DNA of 6,268 bases. Source: Alphaproteobacteria bacterium (GTDB lineage: Bacteria > Pseudomonadota > Alphaproteobacteria > JAJFFI01). This document shows positions 1 through 5,886 of the stretch, piece after piece. The position numbers were made by a program, and so were the translations under genes. Positions within the stretch are counted from its first letter, which is position 1; each line of letters starts with the position of its first letter. The notes under the pieces are model-generated. The model was not told the DNA's origin and did no database searches. It saw only the letters and a program-made list of their open reading frames with translations. Location: assembly GCA_021776755.1 (NCBI GenBank), contig JAJFFI010000393.1, positions 1-6,268 on the forward strand. The letters are read 5' to 3'.

Positions 1-273
1 GCGCGCCTCCGGGGTCACGAACACGTCGTCGAGGAACATCCCGGCGGACGCACGGAGCGGGCGGGCAAAGGGACGGTAGTGCGTGAACCCAAGCAGCGCG
101 CCATCCTCGTCGCGCGCCACCAGACCGTTCACTTCGTGATCCGCGTCGTGGAGCCAGCCCCAGACCGTGTCGAGCATCCCGTCGTTCATCGGCACGCGGT
201 AGAAGTCGGCGTAGCCACGATAGAGCGCTTCCCACATTTTCCGGTCGTCCAGCGTCGGCGCTTCGATCTTCAT
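1..273 (-). CDS. GNAT family N-acetyltransferase (N-terminal part, runs off left edge)
   Basis: This gene begins with ATG at 273-271 on the minus strand and continues past the window edge, so only the first 91 codons are visible. The start is well supported: GGAGGA lies 6 bases upstream. The protein opens MKIEAPTLDDRKMWEALYRG and continues through a GLVARDEDGALLGFTHYR strand pair to FLDDVFVTPEAR. These are the first part of a GNAT fold: an N-terminal helix region with aromatic residues, the beta2-beta3 hairpin, and the beta4 strand ending just before the acetyl-CoA pyrophosphate loop (RGxGxG, expected immediately beyond the edge). GNAT enzymes move an acetyl group from acetyl-CoA to an amine; the substrate here cannot be told. 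The gene is divergent from the c-di-GMP gene and shares its 277-base upstream region. The family call is firm even though the CoA loop itself is not visible. Confidence 0.85.
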   Translation of the reverse strand, partial: MKIEAPTLDDRKMWEALYRGYADFYRVPMNDGMLDTVWGWLHDADHEVNGLVARDEDGALLGFTHYRPFARPLRASAGMFLDDVFVTPEAR

Positions 274-411
274 GGCAGGTCCTCCGTTGCTCCATCGGGC
301 ACGCTAACGCATTCGCGATCCCCGCCAAGGTCCAATTTGCCCGGAAGCGCAGGACTGCGCGCTTGGTCATATCTTGTTAACCGTTTCCGTTAAGGAATGA
401 GAAACCCATTT

Positions 412-426
412 TTAACAAGCGTTTAA
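412..426. promoter_or_regulatory. Candidate CtrA-type binding site (TTAA-N7-TTAA)
   Basis: The bases TTAACAAGCGTTTAA match the alphaproteobacterial CtrA response-regulator consensus TTAA-N7-TTAA, with both half-sites exact and the spacing exactly seven. A further pair (TTAA at 377 and at 390) lies upstream but has a nine-base gap, which is off consensus. The site overlaps where a -35 element would sit for a possible -10 hexamer TATACC at 438-443, the usual placement for CtrA acting as an activator. It would control the c-di-GMP gene starting at 551. This is inferred from motif and position; short AT-rich motifs can arise by chance. Confidence 0.45.
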
Positions 427-437
427 TCCAAACAGGC

Positions 438-443
438 TATACC
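438..443 (+). promoter_or_regulatory. Possible -10 element (TATACC) for the c-di-GMP gene
   Basis: TATACC is the best -10-like hexamer upstream of 551. The nearest -35-like bases are TTAACA (412-417), 20 bases away, longer than the ideal 17, which would suit a promoter needing an activator. Transcription would start near 450 and give a leader of about 100 bases. Weak evidence taken alone. Confidence 0.25.
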
Positions 444-464
444 GGACAGGCCTGCCGAAACGCC

Positions 465-554
465 ATGAAGGCACAAATTGACCGGGAAAACGAAACGGCA
501 GGACCCGGGGGAAGTGCGCAAACAAGTCGCACGGGGTCACGGTCCGACACATGA
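465..554 (+). CDS. Possible 29-residue leader peptide overlapping the c-di-GMP gene start
   Basis: An ATG at 465 opens a 29-codon frame (MKAQIDRENETAGPGG... ending SRSDT) whose TGA stop at 552-554 overlaps the ATG at 551 of the next gene in the form ATGA. Such overlaps often couple translation by stop-start reinitiation. That could explain why the large gene has no clear Shine-Dalgarno sequence. Against it, the leader ATG itself has no clear ribosome binding site, the peptide is low in complexity, and a 29-codon open frame is common by chance in GC-rich DNA. I report it as a possibility only. Confidence 0.25.
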   Translation: MKAQIDRENETAGPGGSAQTSRTGSRSDT

Positions 555-3289
555 CAACAGACACAAACGAAGCGTCCGCAAAAACCAAGGTCTCGATCCG
601 CAAGGACAAGGACGCGGCATCCGCCGAACAGTCCGAAATGACGTCCTATAGCCGCGAGACCCTGTCGGCGATCGCCCAGATCGGGCGCCAGGTCGGCCGC
701 CAGATGGCGCCGCCCGCCGATGTGACCTACGAGGAGATGACCGACGAGGCGGGTAACTCCGCGGGCGTCGACGACGTTACCCGCCATGCCCTAGGTCCCG
801 ATTTTCATGACACCCTCAAGCGCGTCGTCCGCCAGAGCATGGCCGAACTTGCCGTCGCTGGCCGGTCGTCGAGCGAAAAGGGCGATCCGATCGCCCAGTC
901 GCTGCTGAGCGACATGAACGACGGCATCATCGAACTGACCGAGGACGGTGTCGTCCAGACCTTCAGCCCCGCGGCCGAACGGATCTTCGGCTATGCCGGG
1001 GACGAGGTTGTCGGCCGTGACGGCAGCATGGTGCTGTCGGATTCCGCGATGAACGAGGGCGGTTTCATCTCGGCGAGCGACAAGGCGGCCCCCCGCTTCA
1101 CCAATCGCAATGGCGAACTGCAGGGCCAGCGCCGCGACGGCTCGATCTTCGATTTCGAAATGACGCTCTCGCGGATGCGGATCGACGGGCGCCGGGTGTT
1201 CGTCGCCGTGATCCACATGGCCGACGTCCACATGCAGGCCGCCGAGCTTCCGAAAGACCAATCCGCAGAGCCGGCGGTCGAGCGTGACGTGACAAAGGGC
1301 GATGCCTTCGCCGAACTCGCGTACGACGACGTGTCACTGGAAGAGGCGGATGACAAGCCCGCTGCGGCCAATACCGACGCCAACGACGTGATCGAGGAAA
1401 ACATCGAGGCCGCGCGCCACCAGGGAGCGCAGGACGATGAGTCCCGCGATGCGCTCGAAACCCGGCTGCGCGAGCTCGAGAAGATCAATTCCGCGACGAT
1501 GCGCCAGGCCGGCAAGGTCATGGAAATGGCTGACGAGCTCGCCGGGGCCCGCCAGGCGGCCGAGGAGAACTGGATCAAGACCCAGGCCGTGCTCGAGACC
1601 GTGGGCGAAGGTATATTCACGACCGACGGCCAGGGCCGGATCGAAAGCGTCAACCCCGCCACCGAACGCCTGATGGGTCTGTCGGCCCAGGCGCTGAAGG
1701 GCCGGAACATCGCCGAACTCGTACCCGAAGATGAGAGCGACAGCCATGCCGGCTATCTCGCCGATCACCTTGTCGGCAATGCGCCCGAAGTGCGCACGGT
1801 CGAGCGCCGGGTGCGCCGGCCCGATGGCGCCGAGATCCCCGTCGAACTGGCACTAACCCCGATGATGATCGGCGATGCCCGAAAATTCACTGGCGTGCTC
1901 CGCGACATCGCCGAGCGCAAGGAATCCGAAGCGCTGATGCGCCAAATGGCGCTGAACGATCCGCTGACCGGACTTGCCAACCGCAACCACTTCGAACGCA
2001 AGCTGGGCGACGCCATCGGCAACGCCCGGCGCCTCGACCGCATGGTCGGCGTCATGTATCTCGACCTCGACAAGTTCAAACACATCAACGACACCCACGG
2101 CCATGATGCCGGCGACTGCGTGCTGCAGGCCGTCTCCGCGCGGCTCCAGACGGCGGTCCGCGACGTCGATACCGTGGCGCGGCTCGGCGGCGACGAGTTC
2201 GCAATCGTGCTCGCCAATCTCGAGACCACCGATGTCGTCGGCGTGATCGCCGAGCGTATTCTTGAAAGCCTCGCCCTGCCGATCGAGTACAAGGGGCGGA
2301 AGCTTGTGAGCGGCACCAGCATCGGCGTGAGCTTCTTCCCGCATGACGCCGCCGGCGAGGACGAGCTGGTCAAGAAGGCGGACCTCGCGCTCTACCAGGC
2401 CAAGTCCGAGGGCCGCGGGGTCTATCACCTCTACGACGACGTGCTGCACACCGAGGCGCTGCGCAAGCGCGAGCTTGAAACCGAGCTCGGCAAGGCGCTC
2501 TCCCGGGACGAGCTCGAGCTCTGGTTCCAGCCGCGATTCTCGCTAGCCGACGGCACGCTGACCGGCGCCGAGGCGCTGCTGCGCTGGCGCCACCCGGACC
2601 GCGGCCTCGTGCACCCGCAGGATTTCGTCCAGGCCGCCGAGTTGTCGGGCTTGGTCACGCCGCTCGGCGACTGGGTGCTGCGCACCGCCTGCATGCAGGC
2701 CAGGGCCTGGCAGGTTAGCGGGCTGCCGGAGTTTGGAATTTCCGTGAACGTTTCACCGCGCCAATTCCGCGGCGACGACTTTATCACCTCGGTCGAGCGC
2801 GCCGTCACTTCGGCCGGCATCGATCCGGGACTGCTCGACCTCGAGTTTACCGAAAGTGCTGTGGTCGAGGATCCGGACCAGGTGCTCCGCGTCTTCGAGA
2901 TCCTTCGCGGGCTCGGCGTCAATCTGGTGATCGACGATTTCGGGACCGGCTTCTCGTCCCTGAACCTGCTCCGCAAGCTGCCGCTCGACGGCATCAAGAT
3001 CGACCGCTCCTATATCTCGCGGCTCACCGACGAGCCCGACACCGAGGCGATTGTCGCCGCCGTCATCCGGCTTGGCCATTCGCTGCGCATGAAAGTGACG
3101 GCCGAGGCGATCGAACGGCAGAACGAGCTTGAGGCCCTGAAGAAGATGGGCTGCGACGAGGCGCTCGGATATTACTTCTGCCGCCCGCTCCCGGCCGACG
3201 ACTTCGCCGAATGGGTCCGCGCCTGGCACCGCGGCAACCGCCTCGCCAAACCTGAGGCGAACATCCTGTCGAAAGCCGAAGCCGCCTGA
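551..3289 (+). CDS. PAS-PAS-GGDEF-EAL cyclic di-GMP synthase/phosphodiesterase
   Basis: A soluble 912-residue protein with no transmembrane segment or signal peptide. Domains in order: a polar N-terminal region (1-115); PAS1 (about 116-225); an acidic Ala/Asp-rich linker with a probable coiled coil (about 295-342); PAS2 (about 343-456); a diguanylate cyclase domain (about 465-630); and an EAL phosphodiesterase domain (about 645-890). The GGDEF domain looks active: GGDEF is at 546-550, metal ligand D505 sits in YLDLDKF, the guanine-contacting N513 and D522 are present, and the inhibitory I-site RDVD (537-540) lies exactly five residues before GGDEF. The EAL domain has EALLRW (674-679), N733, E765, DDFGTGF (795-801), K816, D818, E852 and E855. 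However, L872 replaces the Gln normally found in the QGY motif. PAS2 resembles the FixL haem PAS (H399, R419). No in-frame start exists between the stop at 479-481 and ATG 551, so this is the longest possible protein; no good Shine-Dalgarno precedes it. It stands alone in its orientation. The family call is certain; the net direction of activity and the ligand are inference. Confidence 0.97.
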   Translation: MTTDTNEASAKTKVSIRKDKDAASAEQSEMTSYSRETLSAIAQIGRQVGRQMAPPADVTYEEMTDEAGNSAGVDDVTRHALGPDFHDTLKRVVRQSMAELAVAGRSSSEKGDPIAQSLLSDMNDGIIELTEDGVVQTFSPAAERIFGYAGDEVVGRDGSMVLSDSAMNEGGFISASDKAAPRFTNRNGELQGQRRDGSIFDFEMTLSRMRIDGRRVFVAVIHMADVHMQAAELPKDQSAEPAVERDVTKGDAFAELAYDDVSLEEADDKPAAANTDANDVIEENIEAARHQGAQDDESRDALETRLRELEKINSATMRQAGKVMEMADELAGARQAAEENWIKTQAVLETVGEGIFTTDGQGRIESVNPATERLMGLSAQALKGRNIAELVPEDESDSHAGYLADHLVGNAPEVRTVERRVRRPDGAEIPVELALTPMMIGDARKFTGVLRDIAERKESEALMRQMALNDPLTGLANRNHFERKLGDAIGNARRLDRMVGVMYLDLDKFKHINDTHGHDAGDCVLQAVSARLQTAVRDVDTVARLGGDEFAIVLANLETTDVVGVIAERILESLALPIEYKGRKLVSGTSIGVSFFPHDAAGEDELVKKADLALYQAKSEGRGVYHLYDDVLHTEALRKRELETELGKALSRDELELWFQPRFSLADGTLTGAEALLRWRHPDRGLVHPQDFVQAAELSGLVTPLGDWVLRTACMQARAWQVSGLPEFGISVNVSPRQFRGDDFITSVERAVTSAGIDPGLLDLEFTESAVVEDPDQVLRVFEILRGLGVNLVIDDFGTGFSSLNLLRKLPLDGIKIDRSYISRLTDEPDTEAIVAAVIRLGHSLRMKVTAEAIERQNELEALKKMGCDEALGYYFCRPLPADDFAEWVRAWHRGNRLAKPEANILSKAEAA

Positions 3290-3305
3290 GACCCCTTGCC
3301 GGGTC
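3290..3305. terminator. Weak hairpin between convergent genes
   Basis: GACCC (3290-3294) can pair with GGGTC (3301-3305) around a six-base loop, in the 22 bases between the stop codons of the c-di-GMP gene and the dehydratase gene. The five-pair stem lies where a bidirectional terminator would be expected, but there is no T-tract on either strand, so it would at best be a weak intrinsic terminator. Confidence 0.25.
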
Positions 3306-3311
3306 CGGTCG

Positions 3312-4286
3312 TCAGGCCTCAGCCACGATCTCGTGGAACCGGGCCATGTCGATATTGCGCCCGGAAATGACCAGTACCACGGGGCCCGCGGGGAGGGACA
3401 GTTTGCCTGCGAGCAGTGCTGCCACCCCGACAGCCGCCCCCCCTTCGGCGACGATCCCTTCATTCCGGAACAGCCAGGTCATGGCCCGCGCGATCTCGTC
3501 TTCCGAGACCAGCACGGTGTCATCGACATGGTCGCGCACGAGCGCGAACGTGAGCTTGTTCTCAAGCCCGATGCCGCCACCGAGACTGTCGGCGAGCGAG
3601 GCTTCCTCCTCGACCGGCACCGGCATGCCTGCCTTCAGGCTCTCGACCATCGCGGGCCCGCGGTCCATCGACACCCCGGCAACCCGGATGTCAGGCGAGG
3701 CCGCTTTCAGCGCATAAGCGATTCCGCCGATCAGGCCGCCGCCCGACAGCGGCACGACGGCGGCGGCGATATCGGGGAGGTCTTCCAGCAGCTCGAGCCC
3801 GATCGTGCCTTGCCCGGCCGCCACGTGAGCGTCGTCGAAGGGATGGATCATCGTCATTCGGTCGGCGGCAACCAGTTCCTGGGCATCGATCTCGGCCTCG
3901 TCCTGGCTCTTGCCGACGATGCGGATCTCGGCACCTGCGTCCTCGATGGCGCGGCGCTTGTTGTCGGGGACAAGCTCCGACATGAAAACCACGCAGCGGA
4001 CCCCGAGGCGCGCCGCCGCGGTCGCGACACCGCGCCCGTGATTGCCGGTCGACACCGCGACCACGCCCTTGGCCCGCGCTTCCTCCGAGAGACTGCGGAG
4101 CTTGTTGGTGGCGCCCCGCAGTTTGAACGAGCCGGTGTCCTGCTGGGTTTCGAGTTTCAGCCAGATGTCGGCGCCCGCCGCCGTGCTCAGCGCCGGCGAC
4201 GGCACCAGAAGCGTGCGCCGGATGTGGCCGGCAATCGCGGCCCGGGCACGCCAGATGTCCTGGAGGGAGATGCTTGTCGTGCTCAT
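3312..4286 (-). CDS. eutB: PLP-dependent dehydratase, EutB (hydroxyectoine utilisation)/threonine dehydratase type
   Basis: This 324-residue protein is a fold-type II pyridoxal-phosphate enzyme of the serine/threonine dehydratase family. The PLP lysine is K55 in TGSFKLRGATN (51-61); STGNHG (79-84) is the substrate/carboxylate loop; SGGGLIGG (181-188) grips the PLP phosphate; S308 in VISGRNID (307-313) contacts the pyridine nitrogen. There is no C-terminal ACT domain, and the length matches the short catabolic dehydratases. SFKLRGATN, the GVSMDRGPAM stretch and the ADSLGGGIGLENKLTFALV block (232-250) match what I remember of EutB, the hydroxyectoine-utilisation dehydratase, better than biosynthetic IlvA. 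Alternatives are a general threonine/serine or 3-hydroxyaspartate dehydratase. The gene lies 51 bases downstream of an Lrp/AsnC-type regulator on the same strand, probably as one unit. Usual partners of EutB (EutC cyclodeaminase, the doe/eut hydrolases, an ectoine transporter) are not in the window, which lowers confidence in the exact substrate. The start is preceded only by a weak purine-rich site (GGGCGGA). Confidence 0.9.
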   Translation of the reverse strand: MSTTSISLQDIWRARAAIAGHIRRTLLVPSPALSTAAGADIWLKLETQQDTGSFKLRGATNKLRSLSEEARAKGVVAVSTGNHGRGVATAAARLGVRCVVFMSELVPDNKRRAIEDAGAEIRIVGKSQDEAEIDAQELVAADRMTMIHPFDDAHVAAGQGTIGLELLEDLPDIAAAVVPLSGGGLIGGIAYALKAASPDIRVAGVSMDRGPAMVESLKAGMPVPVEEEASLADSLGGGIGLENKLTFALVRDHVDDTVLVSEDEIARAMTWLFRNEGIVAEGGAAVGVAALLAGKLSLPAGPVVLVISGRNIDMARFHEIVAEA

Positions 4287-4337
4287 GTCCGCCCGATCAT
4301 GCGCGAGGTCCGTTCGGGATACCAGTGATGAGACCGG

Positions 4338-4925
4338 TCAGGAGGCGAGTTGCCCGGACCGCCGCCCCTGGCCGCTCTCCGAATCCTCGCTGGCCGCCGC
4401 CTTCGCTGCGCGCCGGGCCCGGGCCAGTTCGGCAAGCGGCAGGCCGGACGCAGGCTTTGCGGCGCCATCGGTGATGAAGGTCTGATAGTGGTCGATGCCG
4501 ACCCCCGCACTCATCAGGCCGTCAAGGATCTCGCCATAGTGGTCGGCGTCCGCCGCGACAATTCGCAACATGTAGTCCATCGCTCCCCGGCGTGCGTCGC
4601 TGCGATCGATGCCGTGCGCGCCGCCCACCGCATGGCATTCGACGATCGCCGGCACGCTCTCGATCGACCGCTCAAATCGCGCAAAGTCGTCCGCCTCCCG
4701 GTTGGCAAGCGACAGCGACAGAAACACCGTGATGACACCCGCGAGGCGCCCCGGATCGATCTCGGCCCGGTATCCGCGTATCACGCCCACCGCCTCGAGC
4801 TTGCCGATGCGCGCGGACACCTCCGAGGGGCGGATGTCCAAGATCTCGGCAATGGCGGAACGCGGCGTCCGGCCGTCGGCCTGCAGGGCGTCGAGGATGC
4901 GGAGGTCGATGGCGTCGATTTTCAT
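4338..4925 (-). CDS. Lrp/AsnC family transcriptional regulator with an enlarged ligand-binding loop
   Basis: A 195-residue DNA-binding regulator. The N-terminal AsnC-type winged helix-turn-helix spans about 1-58, with the typical opening IDAIDLRILDALQADGRTP, the recognition region IRPSEVSARIGKLEAVG (31-47) and VIRGYRAEIDP (48-58). The RAM ligand-binding/oligomerisation domain follows (about 62-152). Two things are unusual. Where family members read roughly GxxDYLLRV, this one reads GG, then about 14 extra residues (103-116, including HGIDRSDARRG), then DYMLRIV. It also has an Ala/Arg/Ser-rich tail of about 40 residues after 153, making it longer than the usual 150-165. The gene is followed on the same strand by the EutB-like dehydratase, and Lrp/AsnC proteins commonly control an adjacent amino-acid catabolic gene in response to its substrate; an AsnC-type regulator (DoeX) is also known from ectoine degradation. 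The start is the natural one for the family but lacks a clear Shine-Dalgarno sequence. The ligand is inferred, not shown. Confidence 0.93.
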   Translation of the reverse strand: MKIDAIDLRILDALQADGRTPRSAIAEILDIRPSEVSARIGKLEAVGVIRGYRAEIDPGRLAGVITVFLSLSLANREADDFARFERSIESVPAIVECHAVGGAHGIDRSDARRGAMDYMLRIVAADADHYGEILDGLMSAGVGIDHYQTFITDGAAKPASGLPLAELARARRAAKAAASEDSESGQGRRSGQLAS

Positions 4926-5048
4926 GGGGGTCCGGGCGGATTTGGGGAACCGCAGGATTATCGCGCGGGGGCATGTGCCAAGGCGAGGTTAACCCGCCGG
5001 TTACCGCCTGTGAGCCATAATAAGAGCCGGAAAACACGGAGAAAGCCC
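4926..5048. promoter_or_regulatory. Divergent promoter region with GGTTA-type repeats
   Basis: These 123 bases separate the regulator (minus) from the small exported protein gene (plus). GGTTAACC (4987-4994), itself a perfect 8-bp palindrome, is followed 12 bases on by a near copy, GGTTACC (4999-5005). An AT-rich CATAATAA (5016-5023) could serve as a -10 for the plus-strand gene, giving a leader of about 20 bases, though no well-spaced -35 is visible. The repeats are a reasonable candidate operator for autoregulation by the Lrp-type protein. This is inferred from position and symmetry only. Confidence 0.35.
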
Positions 5049-5384
5049 ATGTTCGGCCCCACCGCCGGCACCCGCCGGAACCGCCAGATTCTTGTTCTTG
5101 CGGCAGGCATCGCCGTCCTCGGCGCAGCCGCTCCGGCCACCGCCAAGCAGTGGACCGGTGATCGGATCGAGCCCCAGTGGTGCCTGTCCGAAACCAGCCG
5201 CGAGGCGGTCCGGGTGTCCAAGCGCCTCGACCGCGACCAGAAGTTCAGGATCGCGGACTTCTCGGACGCCGACTGCCGCAACCCGCGCTACCGGGTGTCC
5301 CGCATTTATGACCGCGGTCAGCATCTCTTCTGGACCGTGCCCTTTCGCGGCTGGTTCCTCGAGTGCCGCTGCTCACTGAAATAG
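5049..5384 (+). CDS. Small exported protein of unknown function (four cysteines)
   Basis: A 111-residue protein I do not recognise. The start at 5049 is chosen because GGAGA lies 6 bases upstream (5038-5042) and because it gives a textbook Sec signal peptide: basic RRNR (9-12), hydrophobic ILVLAAGIAVLGAAAPA (14-30), and ATA before a likely cleavage after residue 32. The frame is open further upstream, but that part lies antisense to the regulator gene and is not credible coding. The mature part is about 79 residues, basic and aromatic (KQWTGDRIEPQWCLSE at the start, RGWFLECRCSLK at the end). Its four cysteines (C45, C76, C106, C108) could form two disulfides in the periplasm. It is divergent from the regulator and ends 17 bases before the convergent DUF1491 gene. 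That it is a real gene is well supported; its function is unknown. Confidence 0.8.
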   Translation: MFGPTAGTRRNRQILVLAAGIAVLGAAAPATAKQWTGDRIEPQWCLSETSREAVRVSKRLDRDQKFRIADFSDADCRNPRYRVSRIYDRGQHLFWTVPFRGWFLECRCSLK

Positions 5385-5401
5385 CCGACGCGAACAATTC
5401 A

Positions 5402-5737
5402 CTATTCGATGGGTTCGTCGAGCAGGTGCCGGCCGTCTCGGTCCTCGATTTCGAGCACCCAGAGGTCGGGATCTCGTGTGGCCTGGCGCGCGATGTAGGC
5501 GTCGGCTTCGGCCTCCTGCACCGGCGCCTCTCCCGTGGCGCGCAGCCAGACGCGATTGCCGTCGAGGCCGGTTGTCGGCGAGTAGACGGTACAGCCTGCC
5601 TCGAATCTGTTGAGCTTCACGATCACGGCACCCGCGGTTTCGTCGCCCCGGCGCACGACGACCGCCGGAATGTTCGAGGCCATGCACCGGCGAATGTGCG
5701 CCTTTACCCAGAATTCTGCCGTGAGTCGGGGTTGCAT
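5402..5737 (-). CDS. DUF1491 family protein
   Basis: A 111-residue cytosolic protein matching DUF1491, a family of unknown function that I know from Alphaproteobacteria. Recognisable blocks are the start MQPRLTAEFWVKAHIRRC (1-18), VVVRRGDETAGAVIVKLN (26-43), and RDPDLWVLEIEDRDGRHLLDE (88-108). The frame is open further upstream to an ATG at 5800, giving 132 residues. I prefer the ATG at 5737 because family members begin close to the PRL motif, the extra 21 residues look non-coding, and a GGAAA-containing purine stretch lies just upstream. There is no signal peptide or membrane segment. It converges on the small exported protein gene and is divergent from the next exported protein, so it appears to be a single-gene unit. 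No function can be given. Confidence 0.9.
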   Translation of the reverse strand: MQPRLTAEFWVKAHIRRCMASNIPAVVVRRGDETAGAVIVKLNRFEAGCTVYSPTTGLDGNRVWLRATGEAPVQEAEADAYIARQATRDPDLWVLEIEDRDGRHLLDEPIE

Positions 5738-5886
5738 CTGCTCGTTTCCGTCGAAATGCCGAGGCGCGGAGTGCCGCGTCGGCCGCATGACTTGCCGCAA
5801 GGGGGGCTGCGTGGAAAACTGACCGGCAGACTATACGCCACGCGCTCGGTCGCGCGAACCGTTGGGGCTTCCGGGGAGCAAGAGCC
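5738..5886. promoter_or_regulatory. Divergent upstream region of DUF1491 and the right-edge exported protein
   Basis: These 149 bases should hold both promoters. CTATACG (5831-5837) is the only -10-like sequence I see for the rightward gene, with no well-spaced -35. GGGGAG (5873-5878) is a good ribosome binding site 8 bases before the ATG at 5887. No clear repeat or operator is visible. Confidence 0.3.

Larger units (their letters stand above)
274..550. other. Divergent intergenic region between the GNAT gene and the c-di-GMP gene
   Basis: This 277-base stretch has no convincing protein gene. An open frame that crosses it (79-393, plus) mostly lies antisense to the GNAT gene. Bases about 365-445 are clearly richer in A and T than the surroundings and hold four TTAA motifs (377-380, 390-393, 412-415, 423-426). 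Within it CTTGTTAA (373-380) and TTAACAAG (412-419) form a perfect 8-bp inverted repeat with a 31-base spacer. Bases 451-457 (CCTGCCG) and 496-502 (CGGCAGG) could pair in the leader of the c-di-GMP gene. It most likely carries the promoters of both flanking genes. Confidence 0.6.

Noticed and set aside
79..393. 104-codon plus-strand open frame at the left edge
   Set aside because: It lies mainly antisense to the GNAT gene and runs into the AT-rich promoter region; no ribosome binding site or domain.
450..550. A c-di-GMP riboswitch in the leader of the c-di-GMP gene
   Set aside because: I could not find the conserved GEMM-type core or the paired tetraloop/receptor stems; only one 7-bp long-range pairing is visible.
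3333..4328. 331-codon plus-strand open frame opposite the dehydratase gene
   Set aside because: It is the mirror of a high-GC coding gene; its translation is rich in His/Arg/Asp/Gly with no domain, while the minus strand encodes an obvious PLP enzyme.
4350..5048. Long plus-strand open frame running into the small exported protein gene
   Set aside because: It is antisense to the Lrp/AsnC gene, whose protein has clear family motifs. Only the part from ATG 5049, with its ribosome binding site and signal peptide, is credible as coding.
5738..5800. A 21-residue N-terminal extension of the DUF1491 protein
   Set aside because: The extension has no family resemblance, while the family's conserved start motif lies right after the ATG at 5737.
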